A stretch of DNA of 64,000 nucleotides from Psychrobacter immobilis. Lineage in GTDB: Bacteria > Pseudomonadota > Gammaproteobacteria > Pseudomonadales > Moraxellaceae. Below, piece by piece: positions 7,447-16,429 of this stretch. The translations under genes were made by a program, and so were the position numbers. Every line of letters starts with the position of its first letter. Position 1 is the stretch's first letter. The notes below the pieces were generated by a model. That model ran no database searches, was not told the origin of the DNA, and worked only from the letters and a program-made list of their open reading frames with translations. The stretch is from the NCBI RefSeq assembly GCF_904846185.1, contig NZ_CAJGZQ010000011.1:1-64000 (forward strand), in the 5' to 3' direction.

Positions 7447-8280
7447 ATGAGTAAGGCTTTTACAGCCACTTTATTGAGTACAATCACGAGCATTGCCATC
7501 GCAGCGCCACTTGCGGCAATGGATGATTATGATTGGGTTGTCATGGAGACGCCTGTAGATCCTGCAACGTATAAGTATGATTGCCATAACGACTACAAAT
7601 ATGAAACTTATGATGCGCTACAAAACTGTCTGTATAACTTGAGGGAAGATGCGGATAATGCGCTTAGTAAGCAATGGAGTATCAGCGATAAAGTCGTTAG
7701 AGAGAGAAATGCGGTTTATATCAAAGTCGCTAATCGGAAAAACCCACTAGTATTTGTTGATTACTCCAGTCCTTATGAGGAGGATTTTAATCCTTATTAT
7801 TCGCTACAAGACTACGATAAATCACGGAAATTACTGACAATACATCAAAGCTTTTATGAAGGAGAGAGCTTGACGGTAGTGAATTTGGTTACTGGGTTTT
7901 GGCAAGATTTTAGTCTCAGAAAGCTAAGTATCTCTCCTGATATGAGATATATAGTCGGTTTTGAAAGTGAAATGGGAGCGACGGAACACGTCAATATTTT
8001 GGAGCGACAAGATAGCGGTTACTATGAAGGCTACTATAAACAAGTCTATAGTAGTAGTTACGATTCAAAAAACTACGACAATCATAAAAAGTTTTATCAA
8101 GCAGATAAAGCACAGCAGGTTTATGATAGCGAAATCTTTACTTGGGTAAATGATGATAAGTTTTATGCAGATTCTTTTTATAAGTTGAATGAAGCGGATT
8201 CAGCGGCTTTTAGAGTACGATATACCTTTATTAAAAATGCCTCAACGGATAAGTGGCAACTGTATGAAGGTAGTAGATAA
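7447..8280 (+). CDS. Secreted hypothetical protein, paralog 1 of 3
   Basis: About 277 residues from the ATG at 7447. The frame also has an ATG at 7423, but that one lies on the terminator T-tract with no room for a ribosome site. A signal peptide (MSKAFTATLLSTITSIAIAA) precedes a domain starting MDDYDWVV. It shares with the next two genes a Cys pair near the start (YDC...NCL), 'LSKQW..SDKV.RE+..+YIKV', a central 'YDKS+.LL' and a C-terminal 'FRVRYTFIKNAS..KWQ'. Many aromatic and charged residues suggest a periplasmic beta-rich protein, possibly with one disulfide. I do not recognise the family. Its stop abuts the start of paralog 2. Confidence 0.78.
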   Translation: MSKAFTATLLSTITSIAIAAPLAAMDDYDWVVMETPVDPATYKYDCHNDYKYETYDALQNCLYNLREDADNALSKQWSISDKVVRERNAVYIKVANRKNPLVFVDYSSPYEEDFNPYYSLQDYDKSRKLLTIHQSFYEGESLTVVNLVTGFWQDFSLRKLSISPDMRYIVGFESEMGATEHVNILERQDSGYYEGYYKQVYSSSYDSKNYDNHKKFYQADKAQQVYDSEIFTWVNDDKFYADSFYKLNEADSAAFRVRYTFIKNASTDKWQLYEGSR

Positions 8281-9150
8281 ATGATCGCTATCTCTCATTG
8301 TATAAAGACGGTGTTGACTGTCGCAGGACTATTTATATTGACCACAATAGCATCCTTAGATGCACAGGCCGCGCCTTTAGCTTTAGAGCCATCGACAAGT
8401 GAAGAGATATGGATAAAAGTCGCTGCGCCTGTAGCGATAGACTGGTATGAAGACAGCTGTCGATACGATCACACTGAATATCGAACGTTTAAAGATTATG
8501 AAAACTGTATTTTTAAATCGTTAGCCCAAGCTGATAATGCACAAAGCCGAAAATGGGGCTTGAGTGACCGCGTTATTCGAGAAAAAGATACCATTTATAT
8601 TAATACACCCAACCATAAGCAGCCATTGGTATTTAAGGATTATCTTGAACCGTTTGAAGAGGAACATAGCGCTCACTATGAATTGCAATACTACGATAAA
8701 TCGCATAATTTATTACAGTTACTACATACGATGTATGAGACTCAAGCGACTGTCATTGTCGATTTAAACACGGGGCGCTGGCAAGAGCTATATGCGACCA
8801 ATCTTAAGTTTTCTGACGATATGACTCAAGTGGTAGGGTTTAATGGTAGGCAAGGTGTGACCAGAGATATCATAATATGGGAGCGTCAAAAAGCTGACAA
8901 TGCCGAACGCTATGCAACGATATTTGCTAGTAATGAATTATATGAACAAGATTATGATGATGATAAAAAGCATGAGGTATATGAAGCGCGAGATATCAGT
9001 TGGACAAGCGATAATAAAGTTAACGTTGATTTTTATTACAGAGTCAATCCCACTGACACGGTAGCATTTCGCGTGCGCTATATTTATGCGGCTGATAATA
9101 AAGAGGGTAAATGGCAGAGAGTTTTACCTGACGCTAATACCAACGATTAA
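8281..9150 (+). CDS. Secreted hypothetical protein, paralog 2 of 3
   Basis: A 289-residue protein with signal peptide (residues 1-31, ending AQAAP). ATG directly follows the TAA of paralog 1, so translation is probably coupled. The shared features are a Cys pair (DSCRYD, ENCIF), 'RKWGLSDRVIREKDTIYIN', 'YYDKSHNLLQLL' and 'AFRVRYIYAADNKEGKWQ'. There are no catalytic motifs I can name. It is clearly homologous over its full length to the genes on both sides, so the cluster arose by tandem duplication and divergence. Confidence 0.78.
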   Translation: MIAISHCIKTVLTVAGLFILTTIASLDAQAAPLALEPSTSEEIWIKVAAPVAIDWYEDSCRYDHTEYRTFKDYENCIFKSLAQADNAQSRKWGLSDRVIREKDTIYINTPNHKQPLVFKDYLEPFEEEHSAHYELQYYDKSHNLLQLLHTMYETQATVIVDLNTGRWQELYATNLKFSDDMTQVVGFNGRQGVTRDIIIWERQKADNAERYATIFASNELYEQDYDDDKKHEVYEARDISWTSDNKVNVDFYYRVNPTDTVAFRVRYIYAADNKEGKWQRVLPDANTND

Positions 9151-9177
9151 AAAACAATAAAAAGGTCTAGCTCTCAT

Positions 9178-10008
9178 ATGCAAGTAACTCTACCAGTAGT
9201 TAATTCAATTCATATCTGTATGACAAGTGCAATACTGCTCATGTTCTCTATTTCAGTGCAAGCAGACCTGCCCAAAGCGACGATGGATGACTATGTTTGG
9301 AAAGTACTAGACCCAACCAGAAACTCAAATTACTTTGATGATAAGTGTGAATACGACAGTCTGGTCTCTTATAGGAAATGCCTTGAGATCAGCTTAGAGA
9401 AACATGATAACAAGCTTAGCGGAAAATGGGGATTGGGCAACCGTGTTTCGAGAGAAAAAGATACGATATATATCAAAGTACCCAGTCGAAGCTTACCGTT
9501 AGTTTTTCGTGATGAGCTGTTTGCTCCTGACGGCCAATCTCACTCTTATTTTTCACTATATGATTATGACGAAAAGAGACAACTGCTGTACTTGTTGAGA
9601 AGTTTTCCCGAAATAGAAAGTACTGTACTTATTAATCTCAAAACTGGATTTAGTCAAGAATTTGATGGTATCGATTTAAGTGTATCACCCAACAAAGAAC
9701 GTATTACTACAGTAGAGCGTTATATAGATGAAGAAAATATTACGATTTGGCAAAAGCAGAAGGAGGGCGACTATCAGATTGTTTACGAGAGTGACCCCAG
9801 CGAATTAAAAGCGCATTTGGCATTTTACCAAAATCGAGATCAGAGACATAGTTTTGAAGATATTGATATTGAGTGGGAAGATAAGGATAGCGTTTTGGTC
9901 GATTTTTATTATCTTATTAATGAAACCGATGATACAGGCTATCGAGTACGCTTTAGCTTGGTCAAAAATGCTAGTTCATCAGACTGGCAAATGATTCCCA
10001 TAAAATAG
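9178..10008 (+). CDS. Secreted hypothetical protein, paralog 3 of 3
   Basis: A 276-residue protein with an N-terminal hydrophobic signal (ending SVQA at ~30). It carries the family pattern: MDDYVWKV, Cys pair (DKCEYD, RKCLEI), 'GKWGLGNRVSREKDTIYIKV', 'YDEKRQLLYLL' and 'GYRVRFSLVKNASSSDWQ'. It starts 27 bases after paralog 2; AAAAGG at 9160-9165 is a somewhat distant ribosome site. An internal Met (residue 15) would still leave a signal peptide. Function unknown. Confidence 0.76.
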   Translation: MQVTLPVVNSIHICMTSAILLMFSISVQADLPKATMDDYVWKVLDPTRNSNYFDDKCEYDSLVSYRKCLEISLEKHDNKLSGKWGLGNRVSREKDTIYIKVPSRSLPLVFRDELFAPDGQSHSYFSLYDYDEKRQLLYLLRSFPEIESTVLINLKTGFSQEFDGIDLSVSPNKERITTVERYIDEENITIWQKQKEGDYQIVYESDPSELKAHLAFYQNRDQRHSFEDIDIEWEDKDSVLVDFYYLINETDDTGYRVRFSLVKNASSSDWQMIPIK

Positions 10009-10071
10009 CCCATTGCTGTAAAATGACTGGTTTTTATTTCATTATATTTAAGCATAAAAGGTAAGTAACTT

Positions 10072-10956
10072 ATGAGTATTCACGGTATCTTGGGTGAGCA
10101 AACCACTGACTATCCAACCGAGTATAGTCCAGAGACCTTGTATCCTATCGCTCGCAGTATGGGTCGCGATGTCATTGGCTGGCAAGATGATAAGCTAAAA
10201 GTGGGCATCGATTGGTGGCAGGCATTTGAGATGTCTTGGCTCAATGGGCAAGGTATCTCGCAAGTGGCTATCGCACGTTTTGGCATTCCGGCTAGCTCGC
10301 CATTTATCGTTGAGTCAAAGTCGCTTAAGCTCTATCTAAACAGTATCAACTTTACTGAATTCGTTAGTTGGGCAGAAGTACAAACGCTGATTGCTAAAGA
10401 CTTATCAGCCTGTGTACAAGCAGAAGTACAAGTTGAGTTGTTTGGCTTAAATGACGACCTGCATGATAAGACATCAGGGTTATTGGTGGCTCAACCTGAG
10501 GGTGTTTGTATTGATGACGCGCTTGCTTATAGTAGCGAAAAAATCGCATTGTGCGAGCATCCTGATGCGTCATTGCTAAGTAGTGATAAAGATTTAAACA
10601 GTAGCTCTATTTTAGAGAATACTGGCACTGAGCCTTATATTTTCTATTCTAATTTACTACGCAGTAATTGTCCGGTGACCAATCAACCAGATTGGGGGAC
10701 GTTAGCAGTTTCGATTACCAGTAATAAAACAGTCGATGAGGCTGGAATGCTGCGTTATATCTTAAGTTTTCGTCAGCATAATGGTTTTCATGAACAATGT
10801 GTGGAGCAAATATTTGCTGATTTGAGTCAATACTACGAGCCAAGTGAGCTGATGGTTCGCGCTTGGTATACACGCCGAGGCGGTATTGATATCAACCCTT
10901 GCCGTGTGAGTGATATAACCTTGCTACCTAAACCAAGTCGTTTGATTCGGCAGTAA
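10072..10956 (+). CDS. queF: NADPH-dependent 7-cyano-7-deazaguanine reductase
   Basis: Reduces preQ0 to preQ1 in queuosine synthesis, in the cytosol. It is the long (bimodular T-fold) form of 294 residues. Diagnostic segments are the preQ0-binding/NADPH motif 'ESKSLKLYLNSIN', the catalytic Cys in 'LRSNCPVTNQPDWG', and 'FRQHNGFHEQCVEQIFADL'. The segment about 155-185 is a Ser/Asp-rich insertion relative to the 282-residue E. coli enzyme. It starts at 10072 behind AAAAGGTAAG. queG, acting later in the same pathway, is at 61747-62979, not nearby. Confidence 0.96.
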   Translation: MSIHGILGEQTTDYPTEYSPETLYPIARSMGRDVIGWQDDKLKVGIDWWQAFEMSWLNGQGISQVAIARFGIPASSPFIVESKSLKLYLNSINFTEFVSWAEVQTLIAKDLSACVQAEVQVELFGLNDDLHDKTSGLLVAQPEGVCIDDALAYSSEKIALCEHPDASLLSSDKDLNSSSILENTGTEPYIFYSNLLRSNCPVTNQPDWGTLAVSITSNKTVDEAGMLRYILSFRQHNGFHEQCVEQIFADLSQYYEPSELMVRAWYTRRGGIDINPCRVSDITLLPKPSRLIRQ

Positions 10957-10992
10957 ATATCATACAATTAGGTGTAATGGACATTTTTCATG

Positions 10993-11032
10993 AAAAAAGC
11001 GCCCATCTCATTTATGAGACAGGCGCTTTTTA
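10993..11032. terminator. Bidirectional terminator between queF and proS
   Basis: A-run, stem AGCGCCCATCTCAT / ATGAGACAGGCGCT, T-run. It can terminate both convergent genes. The stem closely resembles the cytochrome c5 terminator at 5407. Confidence 0.85.
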
Positions 11033-11055
11033 TTACGTAAGTTTTATGAATAAAA

Positions 11056-12774
11056 CTATTTGCCGCTTACTTTTGCCAATACTTCTTCACGGCTTAGCAT
11101 TTGTTTTTCTGCTTCACGGCGATTGACGTATTCGTACTTGCCTTCAGCCAAGTTACGGTCTGAAACCACGATACGATGAGGAATACCAATCAATTCAAGA
11201 TCAGCAAACTTAACACCTGGACGCTCGTTACGATCATCAAGAAGCACATTGATGCCTTGTGCTTTTAACTCTTCATAGAGTGCTGTCGCTGTCTGCATGA
11301 CGGTCTCTTCTTTTGACTTCATCGGGATGATAGCGACTTCAAAAGGAGCGATTGAATCATTAACCGTTGGCGTCTGTGGCCACATGATACCGTTTTCGTC
11401 GTTGTTCTGTTCGATAGCAGCGGCAATGATACGGCTCACACCAATACCGTAGCAGCCCATCATTAGGGTCACAGGCTTACCATCTTCACCAGATACGGTA
11501 GCATTTAACGCTTGCGAGTACTTGTCACCTAACTGGAAGATATGACCGACCTCGATACCACGTTTGATTTTTAGGCTGCCTTTACCATCAGGAGAAGGGT
11601 CGCCTTCCTGCACATTGCGTACATCAACGACACGAGTAATGCTCGCATCACGCGCCCAGTTCATACCAGTGGTGTGTTTATTGACTTCATTGGCACCGCA
11701 CACAAAGTCTGATAAAGTTGCTGCCGAACGATCAACGAAGACAGGCATATCCAAATTAACGCCAATATAGCCTTTATGCAGACCAGCAGCTTTCAGTTCT
11801 TCATCAGAAGCCATTGTCAGCGGTACATTGGCCTCTTCAATTTTCTCGGCTTTGATCGTATTTAGCTGATGATCACCGCGTAATACGATAGCAATAAGCT
11901 GTGGCTCATTATTTTCGGTATGACCATGGACGATTAACGTTTTGACCGTCGTTTCTAATGGTAAGCCTAAATGTTCAGCAACCATTTTACAGCTGGTCAT
12001 ATTTTCCGTCAGGACGTCTTCGCGCGCCATTTTCGGTGGCTGACGCTCAGCGGTGCTCACTGATTCGGCAAGCTCAACGTTGGCCGCATAATCAGAAGAA
12101 TCAGAGAAGGCAATATCATCTTCGCCGCTGTCTGCCAATACATGAAATTCGTGTGAAGCAAAACCACCAATAGAACCAGTATCCGCTTGTACTGCACGGA
12201 AATCTAAGCCCAAACGGGTAAAGATGCGCGTATAAGCGTCATACATGTCATGGTAAGTTTTTGCCAACGATGCTTGATCAACGTGGAACGAGTAAGCATC
12301 TTTCATGGTAAATTCGCGTGCGCGCATCACCCCAAAACGTGGACGAATCTCATCACGGAATTTATTCTGAATTTGGAAAAAGGTGATTGGTAGTTGTTTA
12401 TAACTACGTAGCTCGCCTTGCGCCAGATTGGTGATGACTTCTTCATGCGTCGGACCTAATACAAAATCGCGATCATGACGGTCTTTGAAGCGCAACAGCT
12501 CAGGACCATAATCGTTAAAGCGTCCGGTCGTTTGCCAAAGCTCGGCAGGCTGGGTCATCGGCATGAGCACTTCTTGTGCACCAACTTCTTGCATCTCTTC
12601 ACGAACAATACGTTCGACTTTTTGCAAGATGCGTAGCCCCATGGGCAACCAAATATATAACCCAGAAGCAATCTTTCGAATAAGACCGGCACGCACCATC
12701 AATTGGCTTGAGGCGATATCGGCATCACTTGGGTTTTCTTTTAGAGTGGCAAATAAAAATTGACTGGCTTTCAT
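11056..12774 (-). CDS. proS: Prolyl-tRNA synthetase
   Basis: Class II aminoacyl-tRNA synthetase charging tRNA-Pro; 572 residues, the bacterial length. It starts [19 protein letters not shown] as is typical, has the motif 2 region ([20 protein letters not shown]), an inserted YbaK-like editing domain between motifs 2 and 3 (~225-385, with [11 protein letters not shown] and CGANEVNKH), motif 3 ([17 protein letters not shown]) and a C-terminal anticodon-binding domain ([13 protein letters not shown]). Monocistronic, convergent with queF. Confidence 0.97.
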   Translation of the reverse strand: MKASQFLFATLKENPSDADIASSQLMVRAGLIRKIASGLYIWLPMGLRILQKVERIVREEMQEVGAQEVLMPMTQPAELWQTTGRFNDYGPELLRFKDRHDRDFVLGPTHEEVITNLAQGELRSYKQLPITFFQIQNKFRDEIRPRFGVMRAREFTMKDAYSFHVDQASLAKTYHDMYDAYTRIFTRLGLDFRAVQADTGSIGGFASHEFHVLADSGEDDIAFSDSSDYAANVELAESVSTAERQPPKMAREDVLTENMTSCKMVAEHLGLPLETTVKTLIVHGHTENNEPQLIAIVLRGDHQLNTIKAEKIEEANVPLTMASDEELKAAGLHKGYIGVNLDMPVFVDRSAATLSDFVCGANEVNKHTTGMNWARDASITRVVDVRNVQEGDPSPDGKGSLKIKRGIEVGHIFQLGDKYSQALNATVSGEDGKPVTLMMGCYGIGVSRIIAAAIEQNNDENGIMWPQTPTVNDSIAPFEVAIIPMKSKEETVMQTATALYEELKAQGINVLLDDRNERPGVKFADLELIGIPHRIVVSDRNLAEGKYEYVNRREAEKQMLSREEVLAKVSGK

Positions 12775-13343
12775 AAATAAAGCGTAACCTTATCAACGAT
12801 AAAATAAATAAGAAATAGTAGGATATTGAGCGTGTGCTTTGATGGCCGACGCAAGCTTACCTTTGTATCACTTGGTAATAGTCTAGGACATGCCTAGCTA
12901 AAAAGTACTGCGACAAACAGTACATGAATAGAAAGTGCGTTCATAAAACGCCTTACAAAAAGGCTGGAACTTTTCATTTTGCATTAAAACGTTGATGTTG
13001 GCAGCGTCATACTTTACGCATAAAGACCAGAAAAATAGATGTACGCCAACATTTTGCTTATACAATCTGACTATGTTAGGTAAAGTTAGCCTAAGACGCA
13101 ATGACTTTTTGTTTTTTCAGACAGAACGTGACTTAAACGTGACTTAAACGAGCAAATGAGGTCACTACAACTCGATTATTTACCAGTTTTTAGGGTATTT
13201 ATAGTAAATGGTAGCGCTAGTCATTATGTAGCGTATTGGTAGTTATTACTTGAAGTTGCTGCTCAAAAGTAGCATTTATCATTTAGACAGTTATTTGTTA
13301 TACGTTTAATAAAAATAAATGATAAAACTCTGAGGGTGTTTAT
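12775..13343. other. 569-bp intergenic region with short repeats, no convincing gene
   Basis: Lies between divergent proS and the DUF4230 gene. It holds a CTAGGACATGCCTAG motif (12883-12897), an 8-bp inverted pair ATGTTGGC/GCCAACAT (12995-13052), and a tandem AACGTGACTTA repeat (13125-13146, plus AACG). A 67-codon minus-strand frame at 12898-13101 is Cys-rich but has no ribosome site or recognisable domain. It may be a decayed mobile or repeated sequence. Promoters for both flanking genes must lie here, but I cannot pinpoint them. Confidence 0.4.
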
Positions 13344-14081
13344 ATGAATAATCCTGACAATCGATCTCCTGTTAATAATGATGCGACTAACTCACAAGCG
13401 AAAAAACCTATTGCGATGATGTCGTGGATGATACTGCTCATCGGTTTATCAGCTATCGTTTTTGCTATTTATAGTGTGCAGAATATAACCAAGGAAGAGC
13501 CGATAGAAACCATTACTCGTGAAGGCGTGGTCACACAAATTCAAAAATTGAATCGTTTGGAAACGGTGGCGTTCAGTGTCGATACAGTCATTACCAGTCA
13601 ACGTCCTGGCAGTTGGATGAAGCTGTGGCAAGACGAGCAAAAGGGTTTGTTTATCGCGCGCGGACGAGTGGAGGCGGGAATTGATTTAAGTGCACTTACC
13701 CCAGAAATGGTACAAGTAGTGCAGCCTGAAGTTAACGTCGATGAGGTACAAGAAGCGGGTGCTAATACGCCAGTTTCAATGATGCCGCAAATCAATATTA
13801 CCATCCCACCATCAGAGATATTTTCGGTTTATCTAGACGATATCGAGATTTATGATTGGCAGACGGGTGCTTTTGGCATGATGCAAGTCGATCCAAAAAT
13901 CTTGCAACAAGCGCAAAGTATGGCAAAAAAAGAAGTACTCGAACGCGCTTGTCGTGGTGATGTCATGAATATGGCACTAGAAAATGCGCAAACCCAACTG
14001 CAACAGCTATTTTCGTTAACTGGTGCAGTAGTGACGGTAACGACTCAAGGTGCAGGCGCGTGCCAGATGCCAGTAAAATAA
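13344..14081 (+). CDS. DUF4230 domain membrane-anchored protein
   Basis: A 245-residue protein. A polar N-terminus (1-24) is followed by one membrane segment (~26-44, MMSWMILLIGLSAIVFAIYS) and a DUF4230-like domain to the end: 'ITREGVVTQIQKLNRLETVAF...', 'RGRVEAGIDLSALTPEMV', 'ITIPPSEIFSVYLDDIEIYD', 'AQSMAKKEVLERAC'. Most of the protein is probably periplasmic. The family has no assigned function. ATG 13344 is preceded by GAGGGTG. The small membrane protein at 14251 follows and may be functionally linked. Confidence 0.82.
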   Translation: MNNPDNRSPVNNDATNSQAKKPIAMMSWMILLIGLSAIVFAIYSVQNITKEEPIETITREGVVTQIQKLNRLETVAFSVDTVITSQRPGSWMKLWQDEQKGLFIARGRVEAGIDLSALTPEMVQVVQPEVNVDEVQEAGANTPVSMMPQINITIPPSEIFSVYLDDIEIYDWQTGAFGMMQVDPKILQQAQSMAKKEVLERACRGDVMNMALENAQTQLQQLFSLTGAVVTVTTQGAGACQMPVK

Positions 14082-14250
14082 TGCATACATAATTTTATTA
14101 GAGCCATAGACTAGATAGTCATACGTTAGCTTATTAATTGGAAACACTTAAAGTAACGCCATTTATATTGTATAGTAGAGCTTATCTATTATTCATAATC
14201 AACTTATGAATTATCGTTGGTAATATAACCCTATATAAAAGGTGGCGTAT

Positions 14251-14412
14251 ATGACAACTCTTAATAATAAACCGTCTTCTAAGCCTGAACGTCAGCTTAA
14301 TAAGCGCCCTAAAGCGAAAGAATCGCTTTCTTTTGCGACATGGGTGCTGTTAATCATAAGCTTCACTCTACTAGCCTATGCCCTATACATTATTCAAACT
14401 CGTATCTTGTAA
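14251..14412 (+). CDS. Small single-pass membrane protein (53 aa)
   Basis: ATG at 14251 behind AAGGTGGCG encodes a Lys/Arg/Pro/Ser-rich 27-residue N-terminus followed by a hydrophobic helix (FATWVLLIISFTLLAYALYI) and a short tail IQTRIL. The layout of polar N-terminus plus one membrane segment echoes the start of the DUF4230 protein upstream. No family recognised. The ribosome site and the clean membrane segment favour a real gene. Confidence 0.6.
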   Translation: MTTLNNKPSSKPERQLNKRPKAKESLSFATWVLLIISFTLLAYALYIIQTRIL

Positions 14413-14424
14413 ACTCTAGATGAT

Positions 14425-14503
14425 ACTAGGGCGTGTCCTCAATTCAATCGATTACTTGTTAAATGGGCTAAAAATAGCTAATGAAATTCTTAGTAAATTG
14501 AGG
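14425..14503. repeat. Possible repeat remnant
   Basis: ACTAGGGCGTGTCCT (14425-14439) is an exact inverted copy of 1611-1625, and 12883-12897 is a degenerate relative. CCTCAATT (14437-14444) and AATTGAGG (14496-14503) form spaced terminal-like inverted arms. A 15-base match is expected a few times by chance in 64 kb, so this is weak; the fact that all copies are intergenic is the reason to list it. Confidence 0.25.
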
Positions 14504-14527
14504 TTTTAGTGTTGATGTAATGCGTCG

Positions 14528-16219
14528 CTATTTTTTAAATTCAGCAATCGCTAATTGGCGAGCCGCTTTATGTTCGACCATCGGTAATAGGTAATCAAGA
14601 TCAGCAAACTTACCGCCCTTTGCCAGTGCTTGACGCATTTTATCCTCGCTATGCAAGATGGTGGCAGGAATGGCTTTTAGCTCAGGCAGCCACGTCTTGA
14701 TAAATTCGCCATCGGTATCGTGGGTTTTGGCTTGGCTAAAAGGGTTCATAATGCGAAAGTAAGGTGCAGAGTCGGTGCCAGTCGATGCGCTCCATTGCCA
14801 ACCCCCATTATTGGACGCAAAGTCACCATCTATCAGCTGCTGCATAAAATAACGCTCACCTAAGCGCCAATCAATCAATAAATCCTTGGTCAAAAACATC
14901 GCCGTGACCATCCGCAAGCGATTGTGCATAAAGCCCGTCGCATTCAGGCAGCGCATTGCCGCATCGACTAACGGCACGCCAGTTTTACCTAGGCACCATG
15001 CCTCAAAGTCATTTTGATTATATGACCAATTAATCTTGCTATCGGTTTCCTTTTTATACGCTTGATGGCGAATCAGCTCGGGCTTATAGTCTAAAACATG
15101 ACGATAAAAGTCACGCCAAGCCAGCTCACTTATCCAGCGGTTAATGTCATTATTATCAGTGTTGTCAAAGCTATCCCCGCTGTCTAAGGTGTCACCGTCA
15201 TTCCCATGTAATTCTCCCAGTGCTTTGCTTGATTGTAGGGTAGCTTGTAAGTAGCAAAGTCTGGGGCTGATTGCACCAATAGTCAGGTAGGCAGATAGCT
15301 GACTGGTCGCGTGTAAGCTTGGCACATCGCGACTGATATCGTAGTTATCAATATCCTCAGCGATGAAGTCCTCTAAACGCCGGCAAGCTGCATCTTCGCC
15401 AGCAGGGTAGGCTGCCCGAGCGTGCTCAAGCTGTACGTCTATATCAATGTGCTCTAATAAACCAGCATTTTGCAGTGCCTTTTGATAATCTTCGACTACT
15501 TCTTTACTTACTCTTTCTATATCTTCGATAGTAGCACTGGCGTTTGAGACTTCTAGTTTGACTTTAGTGTTGCCATTTATGGCGGATACCTCATGCATTT
15601 GTATGGTGCTGATATCCAAGGTATGCCGCCATTTTTTATAAAATGGAGTAAACACCTGATACATGCTGTCATCGTTCGTAGTGATGGTTTGTGGTGGCAA
15701 GATACATTGATCATGCCAGCGGATAAATTCTATATCGTTGTTTGCAAGCTTTTTGGTTAATTGCTCATCACGCTTAATTTCATTGCCTTCGTACTCGTGA
15801 TTTGCCATCACAGTGCTGATCTGGTTCGCGCTACAGATATCTAGCATCGCCTCAACACAGTCAGTAAAGCTTGGACAGAGCTGTACTGTTAAGTGGATAT
15901 TTAATTGTGTTTGCAGGGATTTGGCTAGGATAGGCAAAGTGCGTGCGATATGGTCGAGCTGTGTCAGCGACATGTCATGTGCTTGCCATTGTTCAGGCGT
16001 CACGAAGTAAACAGCGCTTACTGAGGCGTTATCCGCATTTGCCTGCTCGCAAAGCGCAGCTAGCGCGGTATTATCATGAACTCGCAGGTCACGACGAAAC
16101 CACATTAGGTAATGCGCTGGGTTTACGCTAGTGGCATCGTCACTATTGTTGACGTTGCTTGTTTCGGTGTTATCTGTGCTATCGGTGTTATGAGACGTTT
16201 CCGCCGCCGTTTTAGACAT
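14528..16219 (-). CDS. phrB: Deoxyribodipyrimidine photolyase
   Basis: Light-dependent repair of cyclobutane pyrimidine dimers. 563 residues, longer than the ~470 usual, because of an acidic N-terminal tail (1-35) and an Asp/Asn-rich insertion in the FAD-binding domain (~345-360). The antenna-binding N-terminal domain starts at YLMWFRRDLRVHDNTALAAL. The FAD domain shows ELAWRDFYRHVL, the tail signature TGVPLVDAAMRCLNATGFMH, NRLRMVTAMFLTKDLLIDWR, and NNGGWQWSASTGTDSAPYFR. Monocistronic on the minus strand. The class I CPD subtype is inferred from overall similarity. Confidence 0.95.
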   Translation of the reverse strand: MSKTAAETSHNTDSTDNTETSNVNNSDDATSVNPAHYLMWFRRDLRVHDNTALAALCEQANADNASVSAVYFVTPEQWQAHDMSLTQLDHIARTLPILAKSLQTQLNIHLTVQLCPSFTDCVEAMLDICSANQISTVMANHEYEGNEIKRDEQLTKKLANNDIEFIRWHDQCILPPQTITTNDDSMYQVFTPFYKKWRHTLDISTIQMHEVSAINGNTKVKLEVSNASATIEDIERVSKEVVEDYQKALQNAGLLEHIDIDVQLEHARAAYPAGEDAACRRLEDFIAEDIDNYDISRDVPSLHATSQLSAYLTIGAISPRLCYLQATLQSSKALGELHGNDGDTLDSGDSFDNTDNNDINRWISELAWRDFYRHVLDYKPELIRHQAYKKETDSKINWSYNQNDFEAWCLGKTGVPLVDAAMRCLNATGFMHNRLRMVTAMFLTKDLLIDWRLGERYFMQQLIDGDFASNNGGWQWSASTGTDSAPYFRIMNPFSQAKTHDTDGEFIKTWLPELKAIPATILHSEDKMRQALAKGGKFADLDYLLPMVEHKAARQLAIAEFKK

Positions 16220-16429
16220 TCAACTATCCCTCTATTAATCAATCGCAATCATAAACAAAACTGGTAATAAAAGTATGCTAGGATAAGTTTTTGGATGCAA
16301 TGGATTTACCATTCAATTAACAAATCCTCATATTTACGCTTTAGCGTTGGCAATTGACGTTTACCTTCCGTCAATGTAACGAAGACAGTCTAATAATGTC
16401 GTACTGAGTGTTATATCTAAGGTCACATC

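Noticed and set aside
12898..13101. 67-codon minus-strand frame in the proS-DUF4230 gap
   Set aside because: No ribosome site, no recognised domain, in a repeat-bearing gap. Kept only as a comment on the intergenic region.
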